From NCBI RefSeq assembly GCF_003316845.1, contig NZ_QMIK01000010.1, positions 62,001 to 126,000 of the forward strand: 64,000 nucleotides of DNA, in the 5' to 3' direction. Position 1 is the first letter of the stretch, and every line of letters begins with the position of its first letter. The notes under the pieces are model-generated. The model saw only the letters and a program-made list of their open reading frames with translations. It had not been told where the DNA came from and ran no database searches. Source of the stretch: Cognataquiflexum aquatile. GTDB lineage: Bacteria > Bacteroidota > Bacteroidia > Cytophagales > Cyclobacteriaceae. Positions 18,387 through 27,381 of the stretch are shown here, piece by piece. A program made the translations under genes and the position numbers.

Positions 18387-19824
18387 GGGTTTCTTTGATT
18401 CTCAAAGTGGCCAATGCTGCCAAAAGCAACAATGCCCCGGCAAAAGTGATGGCAAACCCGGGATTGTTGCTGAGGATATATTTGGATATAAATCCAAAAC
18501 TCAAGGTCTGCAGGATCATCGGGATTACAATCATCATATTGATAATGCCCATGTAGACTCCATATCGTTCTTTGGGAATTTCATTGACTACAAGCAGGTA
18601 AGGAATTCCCATCATGCTCGCCCAAGCGATCCCAAATCCTGTCATGGGAACAAGCAATGCATATTTGTTTTCGATATGGGGAAAAGCCAGCAAGCCAAGT
18701 CCCGCCAGAATCAGACAGATGAAATGGACTTTGCGGGGACCAAATTTTTTGGCTACGCCAACCAAGGCGAAAGCAGACATAAAAGTGACGACATTATACC
18801 AGCCATTGACCAGACCGGTCCATCCCACTGCTTCTTCAAAAAGTTTCATATCCTCAGCAGGAGAAGTTTTCCATACTGATTGGGCGATACTTTTGGCGGC
18901 ATTCTGCCAATAGACAAAGAGTGCATACCATTGGAAAAGGTACACCAATGCAAGTTTCCACATCACCGAAGGCATATCGACGACGGAGTGGATGATTTCC
19001 AGGTTTTCGCCAAAAAGAACTCGGGAATATTTGTTTTTCTCCATCGAAGTAATCAACCGAGGAATCAAAGTCCTGTCAAAAATCGAAGGAACCAACAGCA
19101 AGGCAAAGAGAATATACACCACCAATGAGGTAATCAGAGAAAGAAAAAACTGGATGGCAGGATGAGGTAGTCCTTTGTTTTTCTCGTTCAAAACCAGCAA
19201 TTCCTGCTCAGTCGGTGGAATCTCGGGGGTTTTGTAAATACTCCATCCCACCGAAGTAATCGAACAAATTGAACCTAAAAAGAAGGAGGCATACACCCAA
19301 ACCGGGAGAGAACCGGCAGTTCCCGGAATGTACATCTGAAAGATAAATAGCGAAATATTGGCGAGGGTTATCCCCAATCCGGTAAAGAAACTTTGGGAAA
19401 GAAAACCTGTGGCATACTGTTCTTCGGGAAGTTTGTCAGCAATCAAGGCACGGTAAGGTTCCATCGCGGTATTGTTGGCTGCATCCAAGACCCAAAGCAA
19501 GCCTGCTGCCATCCAAAGAGAACTGCTGAATGGATATAAAAAAAGACAGATACTGCAAAAAACTGCGCCTATGAAGAAGAAAGGCTTTCTCCTGCCAAAT
19601 CTTGGACTCCAAGTCCTGTCACTCAAAGCGCCGATAATGGGTTGGATCAGCAATCCGGTCATCGGTCCGGCAAGGTTCAGGATGGGGATTTCATGCGGTT
19701 GTGCGCCAAGCATGTCATAAATCGGGTTGACTGCACTCTGCTGCAATCCAAAGCTGTATTGAATGCCAAAAAAGCCGACATTCATATTGATGATCTGTTG
19801 AAAGGAAAGCCGTGGTTTGCTCAT
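18343..19824 (-). CDS. MFS sugar transporter, SLC45/GPH-like (sucrose/maltose)
   Basis: This 493-residue membrane protein has about 12 hydrophobic segments. The opening FQQIINMNVGFFGIQYSFGL, the loop GALSDRTWSPRFGRRKPF (the MFS D-R-x-x-G-R-R signature between helices 2 and 3) and AANNTAMEPYRALIADKL are typical of SLC45-like disaccharide-H+ symporters. It most likely brings sucrose or maltose into the cytoplasm for the GH13 enzyme encoded immediately downstream, whose gene overlaps it by 44 bp. It starts at a well-placed ATG. No LacI-type regulator is nearby. Confidence 0.87.
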   Translation of the reverse strand: MSKPRLSFQQIINMNVGFFGIQYSFGLQQSAVNPIYDMLGAQPHEIPILNLAGPMTGLLIQPIIGALSDRTWSPRFGRRKPFFFIGAVFCSICLFLYPFSSSLWMAAGLLWVLDAANNTAMEPYRALIADKLPEEQYATGFLSQSFFTGLGITLANISLFIFQMYIPGTAGSLPVWVYASFFLGSICSITSVGWSIYKTPEIPPTEQELLVLNEKNKGLPHPAIQFFLSLITSLVVYILFALLLVPSIFDRTLIPRLITSMEKNKYSRVLFGENLEIIHSVVDMPSVMWKLALVYLFQWYALFVYWQNAAKSIAQSVWKTSPAEDMKLFEEAVGWTGLVNGWYNVVTFMSAFALVGVAKKFGPRKVHFICLILAGLGLLAFPHIENKYALLVPMTGFGIAWASMMGIPYLLVVNEIPKERYGVYMGIINMMIVIPMILQTLSFGFISKYILSNNPGFAITFAGALLLLAALATLRIKETHDIDTASAPMGGGH

Positions 19825-20101
19825 GCAGGGAAGGTTAATTGGGTCAGGTAAATTCTGTTTTTATCCTTAAATGGGGAAACCCCATTTTGGGAAATCTAAA
19901 ATAGAAAAATAATCTTCTAAAAATTCATCCAATGAAAAACGATGAAATGGCTAAACAGCACTTAGACAGCGTTTTTTGAGGAAGTACCAAACCCAAATCC
20001 CGCTTTTTAACCGATCTATAACGGTTGCGGAAAATGAATCGACATCCACTGTTTTTTGGTAAAAAAAATCAAAAATCAGCGAAAATTTTTTGGGTGTAAA
20101 A

Positions 20102-20521
20102 TCAAAAACCGTGCATTTCAAAAACTCTTTCCATCACCACATATTCCATCCCTTCTTTTTCAAAAGTGGCTGCGGTGGTGGTCATTCCGAATTTTTGATA
20201 ATAAGCTGCTTTTGAAATCCTTGCATTGCACCAGATTCGGTTCGTGTTTTTTTCTTCCAAAAAATCAAAAATGTACTGAAGGAGTTTTGATCCATATCCT
20301 TTTCCCTGAAACTGTTCCAAGGTGGCAAACTTCCTGAATTGGGCTTCCTGCCCGTGGATAAAAACCGAAACCACCGAAATCAGATTCTCCTCCACAAACA
20401 ACCCAAAGTGGATCCCGTTTTCATCTTCCGGAACCCGGACAAAATCAATGGGCTTATCAGGCCACATGACCTGTTGGCGGATGGGGAGAATTTGGTCTAT
20501 AGAAACTTCTTTGATTATCAT
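20102..20521 (-). CDS. GNAT family N-acetyltransferase
   Basis: This 139-residue GNAT-fold protein shows ATLEQFQGKGYGSKLLQYIF as acetyl-CoA binding motif A (Q-x-x-G-x-G) and ISKAAYYQKFGMTT as motif B. It is the last gene of a minus-strand group with matB, madL and madM, 15 bp after madM, so it is probably co-transcribed. Its acceptor is unknown, and a role in malonate metabolism cannot be claimed. Confidence 0.85.
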   Translation of the reverse strand: MIIKEVSIDQILPIRQQVMWPDKPIDFVRVPEDENGIHFGLFVEENLISVVSVFIHGQEAQFRKFATLEQFQGKGYGSKLLQYIFDFLEEKNTNRIWCNARISKAAYYQKFGMTTTAATFEKEGMEYVVMERVFEMHGF

Positions 20522-20536
20522 CTTTTAATTATCTTT

Positions 20537-21295
20537 TCAAAAAATCATTTCCAACAAAATATAGAACACCGAAGGACAGATCAGGCAACCCAATCCCGTG
20601 TAGAAAGTCGCAGTCACTGCTCCATAAGGCACCAACTTGGGATCTGTTGCCGCTAATCCGGCAGCCACACCACTAGATGTTCCCATCAATCCTCCAAATG
20701 CCATAGCTGATTCCGGGCTGTTCAGGCCTATTTTATTGGCAGCAATTGGCGTAATGATGGTTACCGCGATCGTCTTGACCACGCCTGCAGCAATGCTCAG
20801 CGCAATCACCTCCGAACTCGCACCCACAGCAGCACCCGTCACCGGGCCCACGATATAAGTACAAGCACCGGCACCGATCGTGCAAAGGCTCGCAGCATCC
20901 CGATATCCCCAAGCATAGGCGAGTAGAACACCCATCAAAAAGAAAAGCCCAATACCAAAAATCAAAGAAATCATGCCCAAAAAACCGGCTTTGCGCACCA
21001 AAAAAAAACTTGCCCCTGCCGCTGTGGCGACGATGGCAAAGTCACGGAACATGGCGCCGCCCAAGATCCCGACTCCCTTGAAAATGGCAATGTCTGACAA
21101 CCCTTTTTCTCCCCCGGTAAATACTCCGCCCACATACCCGAGAACCAAGCCCAAGAAAATGGAGATGGCCGATCCCGGAATTTTGGAGTTCAATACTTTT
21201 TTGGAAAAAAGCTCAGAAAAGGCCACAATGATCCCAATCACCAAAAAGCCCAAAATAAGGCCGTTTTTTTCCACCAAATTCAGGAATATATCCAT
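20537..21295 (-). CDS. madM: Malonate transporter subunit MadM
   Basis: This 252-residue integral membrane protein has about eight hydrophobic helices and many small-residue segments such as VGPVTGAAVGASSEVIALS, GGLMGTSSGVAAGLAATDPK and YGAVTATFYTGLGCLICPS. Size and composition match MadM of the MadL/MadM malonate:Na+ (or H+) carrier first described in Malonomonas. Its partner madL ends one base before this gene starts, and a MatB-like malonyl-CoA synthetase lies upstream, so the two subunits should form the import system of this operon. Confidence 0.87.
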   Translation of the reverse strand: MDIFLNLVEKNGLILGFLVIGIIVAFSELFSKKVLNSKIPGSAISIFLGLVLGYVGGVFTGGEKGLSDIAIFKGVGILGGAMFRDFAIVATAAGASFFLVRKAGFLGMISLIFGIGLFFLMGVLLAYAWGYRDAASLCTIGAGACTYIVGPVTGAAVGASSEVIALSIAAGVVKTIAVTIITPIAANKIGLNSPESAMAFGGLMGTSSGVAAGLAATDPKLVPYGAVTATFYTGLGCLICPSVFYILLEMIF

Positions 21296-21296
21296 C

Positions 21297-21659
21297 TCAG
21301 TTTTTGTGAAAATTTTTGAGAATCAAGGGAAAAACAAAAAAAGAAACAACCACCGGAACCGCCCCGGCAACAATGGCCAAAGTACCTGTCGAAACTGCGG
21401 ATTTGACATTGAGGCTTGCCGCCATCGCAATGACCACGGGGATATACATTTTGTTCCAAAAGTCTATGCCGGAATCTATATCAGGACTCATCCAACGGTT
21501 TTTGATAAACCATTCCTTCAAGACCTTCAAGATGATCATCGCAAATCCTACTCCCCCGACATTGGCATTGATGCCGAGCAGGTTTCCAAAAAACTCCCCC
21601 AACCACTGCCCGATCAGGTAGGAAAGTGCCAAAAGGGCGACTCCGTAAATTATTTTCAT
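21297..21659 (-). CDS. madL: Malonate transporter subunit MadL
   Basis: This 120-residue membrane protein has about four hydrophobic helices. The segments GVALLALSYLIGQWLGEFFG, LLGINANVGGVGFAMIIL and YIPVVIAMAASLNVKSAVST are characteristic of MadL. It follows the matB-like gene by 9 bp and precedes madM by 1 bp. The length is close to the family norm of about 130 residues. MadL and MadM are both needed for transport in the described system. Confidence 0.87.
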   Translation of the reverse strand: MKIIYGVALLALSYLIGQWLGEFFGNLLGINANVGGVGFAMIILKVLKEWFIKNRWMSPDIDSGIDFWNKMYIPVVIAMAASLNVKSAVSTGTLAIVAGAVPVVVSFFVFPLILKNFHKN

Positions 21660-21668
21660 GTTTTCAGA

Positions 21669-23144
21669 TTAAAACAGTTTTTTCAATTCATTTTTGGTGA
21701 CTTTGCCCATTGCATTTCGCGGTAAATCTTCCACCACTAGGAACTTTCGTGGGGTTTTGTAGGCAGGCATCCTTTCCCTTATCCAAGCATTCAGGACATT
21801 GACATCTATATTCTTTTCTGCCACCAAAGCCGCGGCTACCAATTCCCCCCATTCCTCATCCGGAATTCCTATGACCCCACAATCCTTGACACCCGGATAT
21901 TTCCGAAGAACTTCCTCGATTTCCAAAGCGGAGATTTTGTATCCTCCGGATTTGATGATGTCAACAGAATCCCTTCCGAGAATCTTGAAATACCCTTCCT
22001 CCACGACGGCGATATCTCCGGTTTTGAACCAACCGTCTGATGTGAATGCTTTTGCTGTTGCTTCTGGTTTTCCCCAATATTCCTTGAAAACATTGCCGCC
22101 CATGACCTGGATTTCACCGGGTTGGTCCGATGGAATTACCCTGTCGGCCTCATCACATAGTCTGACCTCCACTCCCTTGAGAGGCATTCCGATATAGCCC
22201 GCACGCCGTGTACCCTCGTAGGGATTGCTGATGGCCATGCCGATTTCGGTCATGCCGTACCTTTCGAGCAGGTAATGTCCCGAGATTCCGTGCCACTTCT
22301 CCATCACTGATACCGGCAACGCCGCCGAACCCGATACCATCAGCCTGAATTCCTTCAATCTTTCCGTAACGTTCATTTGCTCAGTCTGAGAGAGGTTTTC
22401 ATAGTAAGCGATCAACTTGAAATAGATGGTGGGAACCGCCATAAAAACATTGACCTTGCCTTCCATGAAAATTTCAAAAACCTTTTTGGCATCAAAATTT
22501 GGTAAAAATTGAACCGTTGCTCCGGACCAAAGCGCACAGGAATTGACGTTGATAATACCGTGTACATGGTGCAGGGGCAGGATCGAAAGGGTGTAATCCG
22601 AAGAACTCCATTGCCAGGCATCTACCAAGGTACTAACCTGCGCTTCGATATTCGCATGGGTGGTCAGGACTCCCTTGGGAAGACTAGTCGTCCCGCTGGT
22701 ATAGAGAATCATCGCACCTCTTTGGTTTTCTATTTCAGGCAATTCACCCGATTCATTTTTAGATAAACCTGACATCCTGATAAATCGGATGTTGGGCATC
22801 ATAGAAAAAGGAGACAGGATATCTTCATATTCCGGTCCACAAATGATCATTTCCGCAACCGTATCTTCCACCACATATTGGAGGGAAGGCAAAGGATAAG
22901 TGACACAAAGCGGTACCGCTATGCCTCCTGCCCGCCAAATGCCCCATTGCACCGCCACATAATCAAACCCCGGCGCTATCATAAAGGCAATCCGCATTTG
23001 GCCAAGGTCCTCTTTTCCCTGCAGGAGATGCAATGCAATCACTTCACTTCTGTCCAAAAGGTCTTGAAAAGAATATGAATCAAATTGGTCCACAATGGCG
23101 CATTTGGTTGCAAACCTTTTGGAGTTTTCAATAAGTCGAAGCAT
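21669..23144 (-). CDS. matB: AMP-forming acyl-CoA ligase, probably malonyl-CoA synthetase (MatB)
   Basis: This 491-residue ANL-superfamily enzyme carries the P-loop ILYTSGTTSLPKGVL near residue 150, the adenine-binding YGMTEIGMAI, the hinge region FKTGDIAVVEEGYFKILGRD and the C-terminal catalytic lysine in PRNAMGKVTKNELKKLF. The family activates a carboxylate with ATP and CoA. The identity as malonate-specific MatB rests on length and on co-transcription with madL and madM. Malonyl-CoA could feed fatty acid synthesis directly; no malonyl-CoA or malonate decarboxylase is seen in the window. It is the first gene of the operon. Confidence 0.78.
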   Translation of the reverse strand: MLRLIENSKRFATKCAIVDQFDSYSFQDLLDRSEVIALHLLQGKEDLGQMRIAFMIAPGFDYVAVQWGIWRAGGIAVPLCVTYPLPSLQYVVEDTVAEMIICGPEYEDILSPFSMMPNIRFIRMSGLSKNESGELPEIENQRGAMILYTSGTTSLPKGVLTTHANIEAQVSTLVDAWQWSSSDYTLSILPLHHVHGIINVNSCALWSGATVQFLPNFDAKKVFEIFMEGKVNVFMAVPTIYFKLIAYYENLSQTEQMNVTERLKEFRLMVSGSAALPVSVMEKWHGISGHYLLERYGMTEIGMAISNPYEGTRRAGYIGMPLKGVEVRLCDEADRVIPSDQPGEIQVMGGNVFKEYWGKPEATAKAFTSDGWFKTGDIAVVEEGYFKILGRDSVDIIKSGGYKISALEIEEVLRKYPGVKDCGVIGIPDEEWGELVAAALVAEKNIDVNVLNAWIRERMPAYKTPRKFLVVEDLPRNAMGKVTKNELKKLF

Positions 23145-23312
23145 AATAGGTTTTTTTGGAAGGCTTAAATTAAACCGAAATTCAATCGATTGTTGGTGTC
23201 GGAGCTAAAAAATGGCTCGAGTCCCAAAAGGCGATCATTTATTTGATCCAACTTGATTGCAATATTCAACAATCAAAGCCTATTTTAGTAAGAATTTATT
23301 AGCCTCATCCAT

Positions 23313-24578
23313 ATGACATTCAACAGACGCAATTTCCTCAAACTCGCCTCATTGGCCCCCGGCCTGGCTATTCCTTCATTAAGTTTTGCAAACAGCCAGG
23401 AAAAAGACCTTCCAAAGGCTTTGAAAGGGTTAAAGCCCATGACCGCGGACATTGTTCCCATCAGTCGTGAGGAAAGGTTGGGCAGGATAGCCAAAGCACA
23501 AAGTCTGATGATAGCAAACAAAGTAGATGCGCTGTTTCTCGAACCAGGGACCAGCATGGCGTATTTTCTGGATTTCGACTTTTTTCTCTCCGAAAGGATG
23601 GTGGCAGCCGTGATTCCTGCCAAAGGAGAAATTGCTTATGTCTGTCCAAAGTTTGAAGAAGACAAAGTAACAGAATTGGTAAAATTCGGTTCCGACATAC
23701 GCACTTGGGAAGAGCATGAAAGCCCTTATCAGGTGGTTGCGGGAATCTTGAAGGACAAAGGCACTCCCAATCAGACCGTCGGAATTGAAGAGCGTTCGAG
23801 GTTTTTTCTTTATGATGGCATCAAAAAGGAAAGTGGAAGGCTGAATTTTGTCCTTGCGGATCCTATCACAGCGGGGTGCAGGATGTTTAAATCACCCGCT
23901 GAAATTGCGCTTATGCAAAAAGCCAATGACATCACGCTTGCTGCCTACAAAGTACTTTTTGATTCGCTTTATGAAGGCATGACCCAAGCGGATTTCAGCC
24001 GGGTTGCCACTGAGGCGCATCTGGCTTTGGGCGCAAAAGGCTCCATAGGTGCTAATTTTGGGGAATGGTCCGCTTTCCCACATGGAAGCAGCACCCCACA
24101 GAAACTCAAAGAAGGCGACCTTATTTTGGCCGACGGCGGCTGCAAGATAGAAGGCTATACCTCAGACATCAGCCGAACGATTGTTTTTGGAAAACCAACA
24201 GCCAGACATACTGAGGTATGGAATATCGCAAGGGAGGCTCAGCAAAAAGCAATCGAGCTTGCCGCACAACAGGGGACTACCTGTGAGCAAATGGATGCTG
24301 TGGCAAGGGGAATTGTCAGCAAAGGTGGATTTGGTCCTGATTACAAATATTTTAGCCACCGGCTTGGGCACGGGATCGGCCTTGATGTCCACGAATGGAC
24401 CAATCTGGTGCGTGGCAACAAAACCCCGCTTCAGGAAGGAATGTGTTTCAGCAATGAGCCCGGGATCTACATCGTGGGTGAGTTTGGCGTCAGGGTGGAG
24501 GATTGTTTTTACATGTCTGCCTCAGGCCCCAAGTTCTTCAGCGCTCCGAGTCCAGCGATTGATAAGCCTTTTGCTTAG
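23313..24578 (+). CDS. Tat-exported M24 family metallopeptidase (Xaa-Pro aminopeptidase-like)
   Basis: This 421-residue protein starts with a Tat-type signal (FNRRNFLKLASLAPG). A creatinase-like N-terminal domain covers about residues 50-175. The pita-bread M24 domain carries all five metal ligands: D274 and D285 (ILADGG, YTSDISRT), H353 (RLGHGIGLDVHE), E382 (SNEPGIY) and E396 (VRVEDC). The family removes N-terminal residues before proline, or dipeptides. Export suggests periplasmic peptide trimming. The gene stands alone, is divergent from matB, and a strong bidirectional terminator follows. A weak promoter pair, TTG-N21-TATTTTAG, lies about 30 bp upstream. Confidence 0.88.
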   Translation: MTFNRRNFLKLASLAPGLAIPSLSFANSQEKDLPKALKGLKPMTADIVPISREERLGRIAKAQSLMIANKVDALFLEPGTSMAYFLDFDFFLSERMVAAVIPAKGEIAYVCPKFEEDKVTELVKFGSDIRTWEEHESPYQVVAGILKDKGTPNQTVGIEERSRFFLYDGIKKESGRLNFVLADPITAGCRMFKSPAEIALMQKANDITLAAYKVLFDSLYEGMTQADFSRVATEAHLALGAKGSIGANFGEWSAFPHGSSTPQKLKEGDLILADGGCKIEGYTSDISRTIVFGKPTARHTEVWNIAREAQQKAIELAAQQGTTCEQMDAVARGIVSKGGFGPDYKYFSHRLGHGIGLDVHEWTNLVRGNKTPLQEGMCFSNEPGIYIVGEFGVRVEDCFYMSASGPKFFSAPSPAIDKPFA

Positions 24579-24607
24579 ATTGAATTTGAAAATATTTAAG
24601 AAAAAAA

Positions 24608-24638
24608 GGGTTTCCATTAACGGAAACCCTTTTTTTGT
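24608..24638. terminator. Bidirectional rho-independent terminator
   Basis: GGGTTTCC and GGAAACCC form a perfect 8-bp stem around ATTAAC, flanked by A7 on the left and T7 on the right. It separates the convergent M24 peptidase and Gfo/Idh genes. Confidence 0.9.
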
Positions 24639-24660
24639 TTAATCCAAATTATCCCGTTTT

Positions 24661-26289
24661 TCAAGAAATGAAAACATCGTCATTGTTGAGAAGGATTTCA
24701 TCGAGGTTTTCTCCGGGAAGGGCGATGATTTGTTCATTCTCGGCATCCCATTCTATGCGTCTGCCGATTTTGTAAGATAGGCCGCCCATATGCGCTGTGA
24801 TGGCTTCTTCAAATCCCTCAGTGATTCCACAGCTGGGTTCACCGCCGTTACGGACACAGCTCATCCATTCTCTGAGGTGAAGGAATGTAGAGTCCACTCT
24901 TTTGCCGTCTCGGTAGGTCCATAGTAAACCCTTGTTGGCAAAATATTTGGCTGTGGCTGAAGTGACCGCATCTACGCCATTGGCACTTGGGTCATATTGG
25001 TAGATCGGAACGGATGGATCTACCCTGTTTTCTTTGATCAGGTCTTTGTACTTGGTGGACCTAGGATCGGCATAGATCGTGACCATATTTCCCAACTCCA
25101 TGGAAGCATCATGTCCCATCAATACCGTGCCCCTATCAAACTGATTGCCCAAAGTAGCACTGTAGACCAAGGTCATCCCTTTTTCTTTGCCGGGGGTCTG
25201 ACTCGTACCGGTACTGAATTCCGGAAAATCCATGTTGATTTGCATCACATCAGGAACATTTCTTCCGTCCCTGTGGGTGTAAACCCCTCCTGAACCTGTG
25301 ATGTATTTGGGAATTCCCATTTTCAAAACACAATTGATCCTATCATAATCATGGGTCAATAAATCCCCTGACAAACCTGAACCATAAGCCCACCATTTTC
25401 TCCATCGGAAAAAATGTTCAGCATTGAATGGGATTTGGGGAGCGGTGCCTAAGAAGGCGTTCCAATCAATTGTCTCGGTTGAAGCATCCGGATGGATGTC
25501 ATATTGCCAGGCACCGTTGTCGTCATTTCTGTTGGTAGCCGTCACGACCAAAGACACATGGCCTAAGGTATTTTTGGCAATGGCATCCTGTGCAGTCAGA
25601 AAACTCTGGGTTTGACGATGCTGATGTCCGACCGCAAATTTGATATCCGGGTTTTTACGGCAAGCTTCCCTCAGGTCATAGGTTTCCTGAATGGTATGGG
25701 TCATGGGTTTTTCAACATATACATGTAGGCCGGCCTCAATGGCGGCAATGGCCATCGGTGCATGCCAATGGTCCGGTGTCGCAATGATGACTGCATCCAC
25801 CTCACCGCTGTTGAATAATTCCAAATGTGTCTTGTAGCGCTTGCAGGGATTCTCTTCTGTATTGAATGATTTTAACGCCTTTTCTGCCCTCACGTCAAAA
25901 ATATCGCAGATTGCAGTCAGCTTGACGTTGAGGCTTTCTTGTGCCTGAAATTCTGCCAATCGTTTGTCATCAGGATTTTCTGCAGCGGATTTGACCATGT
26001 CATCGATCCATTCTGTGGTTGCAAAACCCAAAGACCGCATCAGTTGCTCGCCTCTTATCCCAAACCCAATCAGGCCGACCCGTAGCGGTTCCCCGGTCAT
26101 AGGGCCTGAAGCGGGAGGTGCTGAAGCTTTGATATTGAGGGTTTCGAGCAAAAGATTACGCTCGCTCAATGCCTTTTCATTAGACCTGAAACCTGCTGTC
26201 CATACTGCACCAAAAATCGGAATACCTCCGAGTATTTTGAGCCATTCCCTTCGGGAAAAGCCTTTGAATAAATTCTTGTCAGTTGCCAT
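24661..26289 (-). CDS. Tat-exported Gfo/Idh/MocA family oxidoreductase
   Basis: This 542-residue protein has a twin-arginine signal (FSRREWLKILGGIPI). A Rossmann nucleotide-binding start follows near residue 70 (RVGLIGFGIRGEQL), then the family hallmark VYVEKPMTH with the catalytic lysine, preceded by VIIATPDHWHAP. The C-terminal alpha/beta domain is longer than in cytosolic members, as is usual for exported Bacteroidota proteins. The family oxidises or reduces sugars and inositols with tightly bound NAD(P). A doxX gene lies 5 bp upstream in the same direction, so the two are probably an operon. The substrate is unknown. Confidence 0.9.
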   Translation of the reverse strand: MATDKNLFKGFSRREWLKILGGIPIFGAVWTAGFRSNEKALSERNLLLETLNIKASAPPASGPMTGEPLRVGLIGFGIRGEQLMRSLGFATTEWIDDMVKSAAENPDDKRLAEFQAQESLNVKLTAICDIFDVRAEKALKSFNTEENPCKRYKTHLELFNSGEVDAVIIATPDHWHAPMAIAAIEAGLHVYVEKPMTHTIQETYDLREACRKNPDIKFAVGHQHRQTQSFLTAQDAIAKNTLGHVSLVVTATNRNDDNGAWQYDIHPDASTETIDWNAFLGTAPQIPFNAEHFFRWRKWWAYGSGLSGDLLTHDYDRINCVLKMGIPKYITGSGGVYTHRDGRNVPDVMQINMDFPEFSTGTSQTPGKEKGMTLVYSATLGNQFDRGTVLMGHDASMELGNMVTIYADPRSTKYKDLIKENRVDPSVPIYQYDPSANGVDAVTSATAKYFANKGLLWTYRDGKRVDSTFLHLREWMSCVRNGGEPSCGITEGFEEAITAHMGGLSYKIGRRIEWDAENEQIIALPGENLDEILLNNDDVFIS

Positions 26290-26294
26290 GTGCT

Positions 26295-26789
26295 TCAGTT
26301 TATTGGGTTAGTGGATACTGTCTTCTGCTTGGCAAAAAGCTTAGCCAAACCGAAGGCATATTGGGTAGGGAATAAATAGATCACAAAGAGCGCCGCGGCC
26401 TCAATGAGGTTTTTGTTGACCAGCCAATAGCTTCCCTCGCTTGGTCCCTGAGGATATCCGGGAAATGGCGGATGTGCCAAATAGTACAGCAACAACAAGC
26501 CAATTCCGATGATACAGGCCCAATTGGTCTTGACACCGATGATAAGGCTAAATCCTACCAAAAGCAGAGCGCCGATATTGAGCGTATCGATGACAGGAAT
26601 GATGGTCTCGCTGGCCATCCATCTGAAAAAAGACTCCATATAACTCGCACTGAGCAAGTATCCTTTAGCAGTCCAGGAGGGACTGTATAATTTAATGACA
26701 CCTTCGTACAAAAAGTGCCAACCGATCAGCAAGCGAAGCAGCACCAGGCTGCCTGTTTGCAATGAGGTAAATCTGGAAGTTTGATCCAT
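26295..26789 (-). CDS. DoxX family membrane protein
   Basis: This 164-residue protein has four hydrophobic segments. The first carries LLRLLIGWHFLYEGVIKL, the DoxX/SURF4 signature. The family includes quinone-linked subunits and poorly understood redox membrane proteins. Here it is paired 5 bp before a Tat-exported Gfo/Idh/MocA gene, which suggests, without proof, that it passes reducing equivalents from that enzyme to the membrane. Confidence 0.85.
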   Translation of the reverse strand: MDQTSRFTSLQTGSLVLLRLLIGWHFLYEGVIKLYSPSWTAKGYLLSASYMESFFRWMASETIIPVIDTLNIGALLLVGFSLIIGVKTNWACIIGIGLLLLYYLAHPPFPGYPQGPSEGSYWLVNKNLIEAAALFVIYLFPTQYAFGLAKLFAKQKTVSTNPIN

Positions 26790-26948
26790 AGGTTTTTTGT
26801 TTATTGATGCACGATATTACCACATCAAACCCCAAAAAAACATGACATAAATCAATCCGAAACATGATGTATATCTCACTGTCCTGCAGGGTTTTTGGGA
26901 GGAAATAAAAGGAATTTCTAATAGGAGGAATGGTTTAAAAATGTTTTT

Positions 26949-26973
26949 TTCGTAGAATTACGAATTTTTCGTA
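26949..26973. promoter_or_regulatory. Three-half-site operator in front of blaI
   Basis: TTCGTA (26949), TACGAA (26959) and TTCGTA (26968) alternate, so the middle half-site can pair with either neighbour: TTCGTA-N4-TACGAA and TACGA-N5-TCGTA are both perfect dyads. The block lies 34-58 bp before the BlaI start, where an autoregulating BlaI/MecI repressor would bind. The dyads are directly visible; binding by this BlaI is inferred. Confidence 0.6.
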
Positions 26974-27006
26974 GGAAGTCTAAAATCTTTCTTTTACATT
27001 TATTTT

Positions 27007-27381
27007 ATGGAAACATTGACAAAATACGAAGAGACGCTGATGCGGATATTCTGGAAGCTGAAGCGAGCTTTGGTAAGGGATGTTCTGAATGAACTGCCCG
27101 AACCTAAGCCTCCCTACACGACACTCGCCTCCAACATCAAGCTACTTGAAAAAAAAGGATTTCTCGACCACAAATCCTACGGCAAAATACTCGAATATTT
27201 TCCAACGGTTTCCCAATCTGACTACCGCAAAAACAGCTTCAATGAATTGGTGGAAGACTATTTTGATGGCTCGGTAGAGAATGTATTGTCCTTTATGGTA
27301 AAGGAAAAAGGGTTATCTGAAAAAGATATGGAAGAACTTCAAAAATTGATCGACAACATGGGTAACTCCTCTCAGCCATGA
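27007..27381 (+). CDS. BlaI/MecI/CopY family transcriptional repressor
   Basis: This 124-residue protein has a winged-helix DNA-binding half (LTKYEETLMRIFWKLKRALV, then PPYTTLASNIKLLEKKGFL), which is the diagnostic BlaI N-terminus, and a helical dimerisation tail. In described systems the sensor protease BlaR1/MecR1 triggers cleavage of the repressor. The downstream gene is an M56 BlaR1-like protein whose start overlaps this stop (ATGA). The tandem dyads at 26949-26973 are the likely autoregulatory site. No beta-lactamase gene is in the unit, so it probably senses something else. Confidence 0.9.
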   Translation: METLTKYEETLMRIFWKLKRALVRDVLNELPEPKPPYTTLASNIKLLEKKGFLDHKSYGKILEYFPTVSQSDYRKNSFNELVEDYFDGSVENVLSFMVKEKGLSEKDMEELQKLIDNMGNSSQP

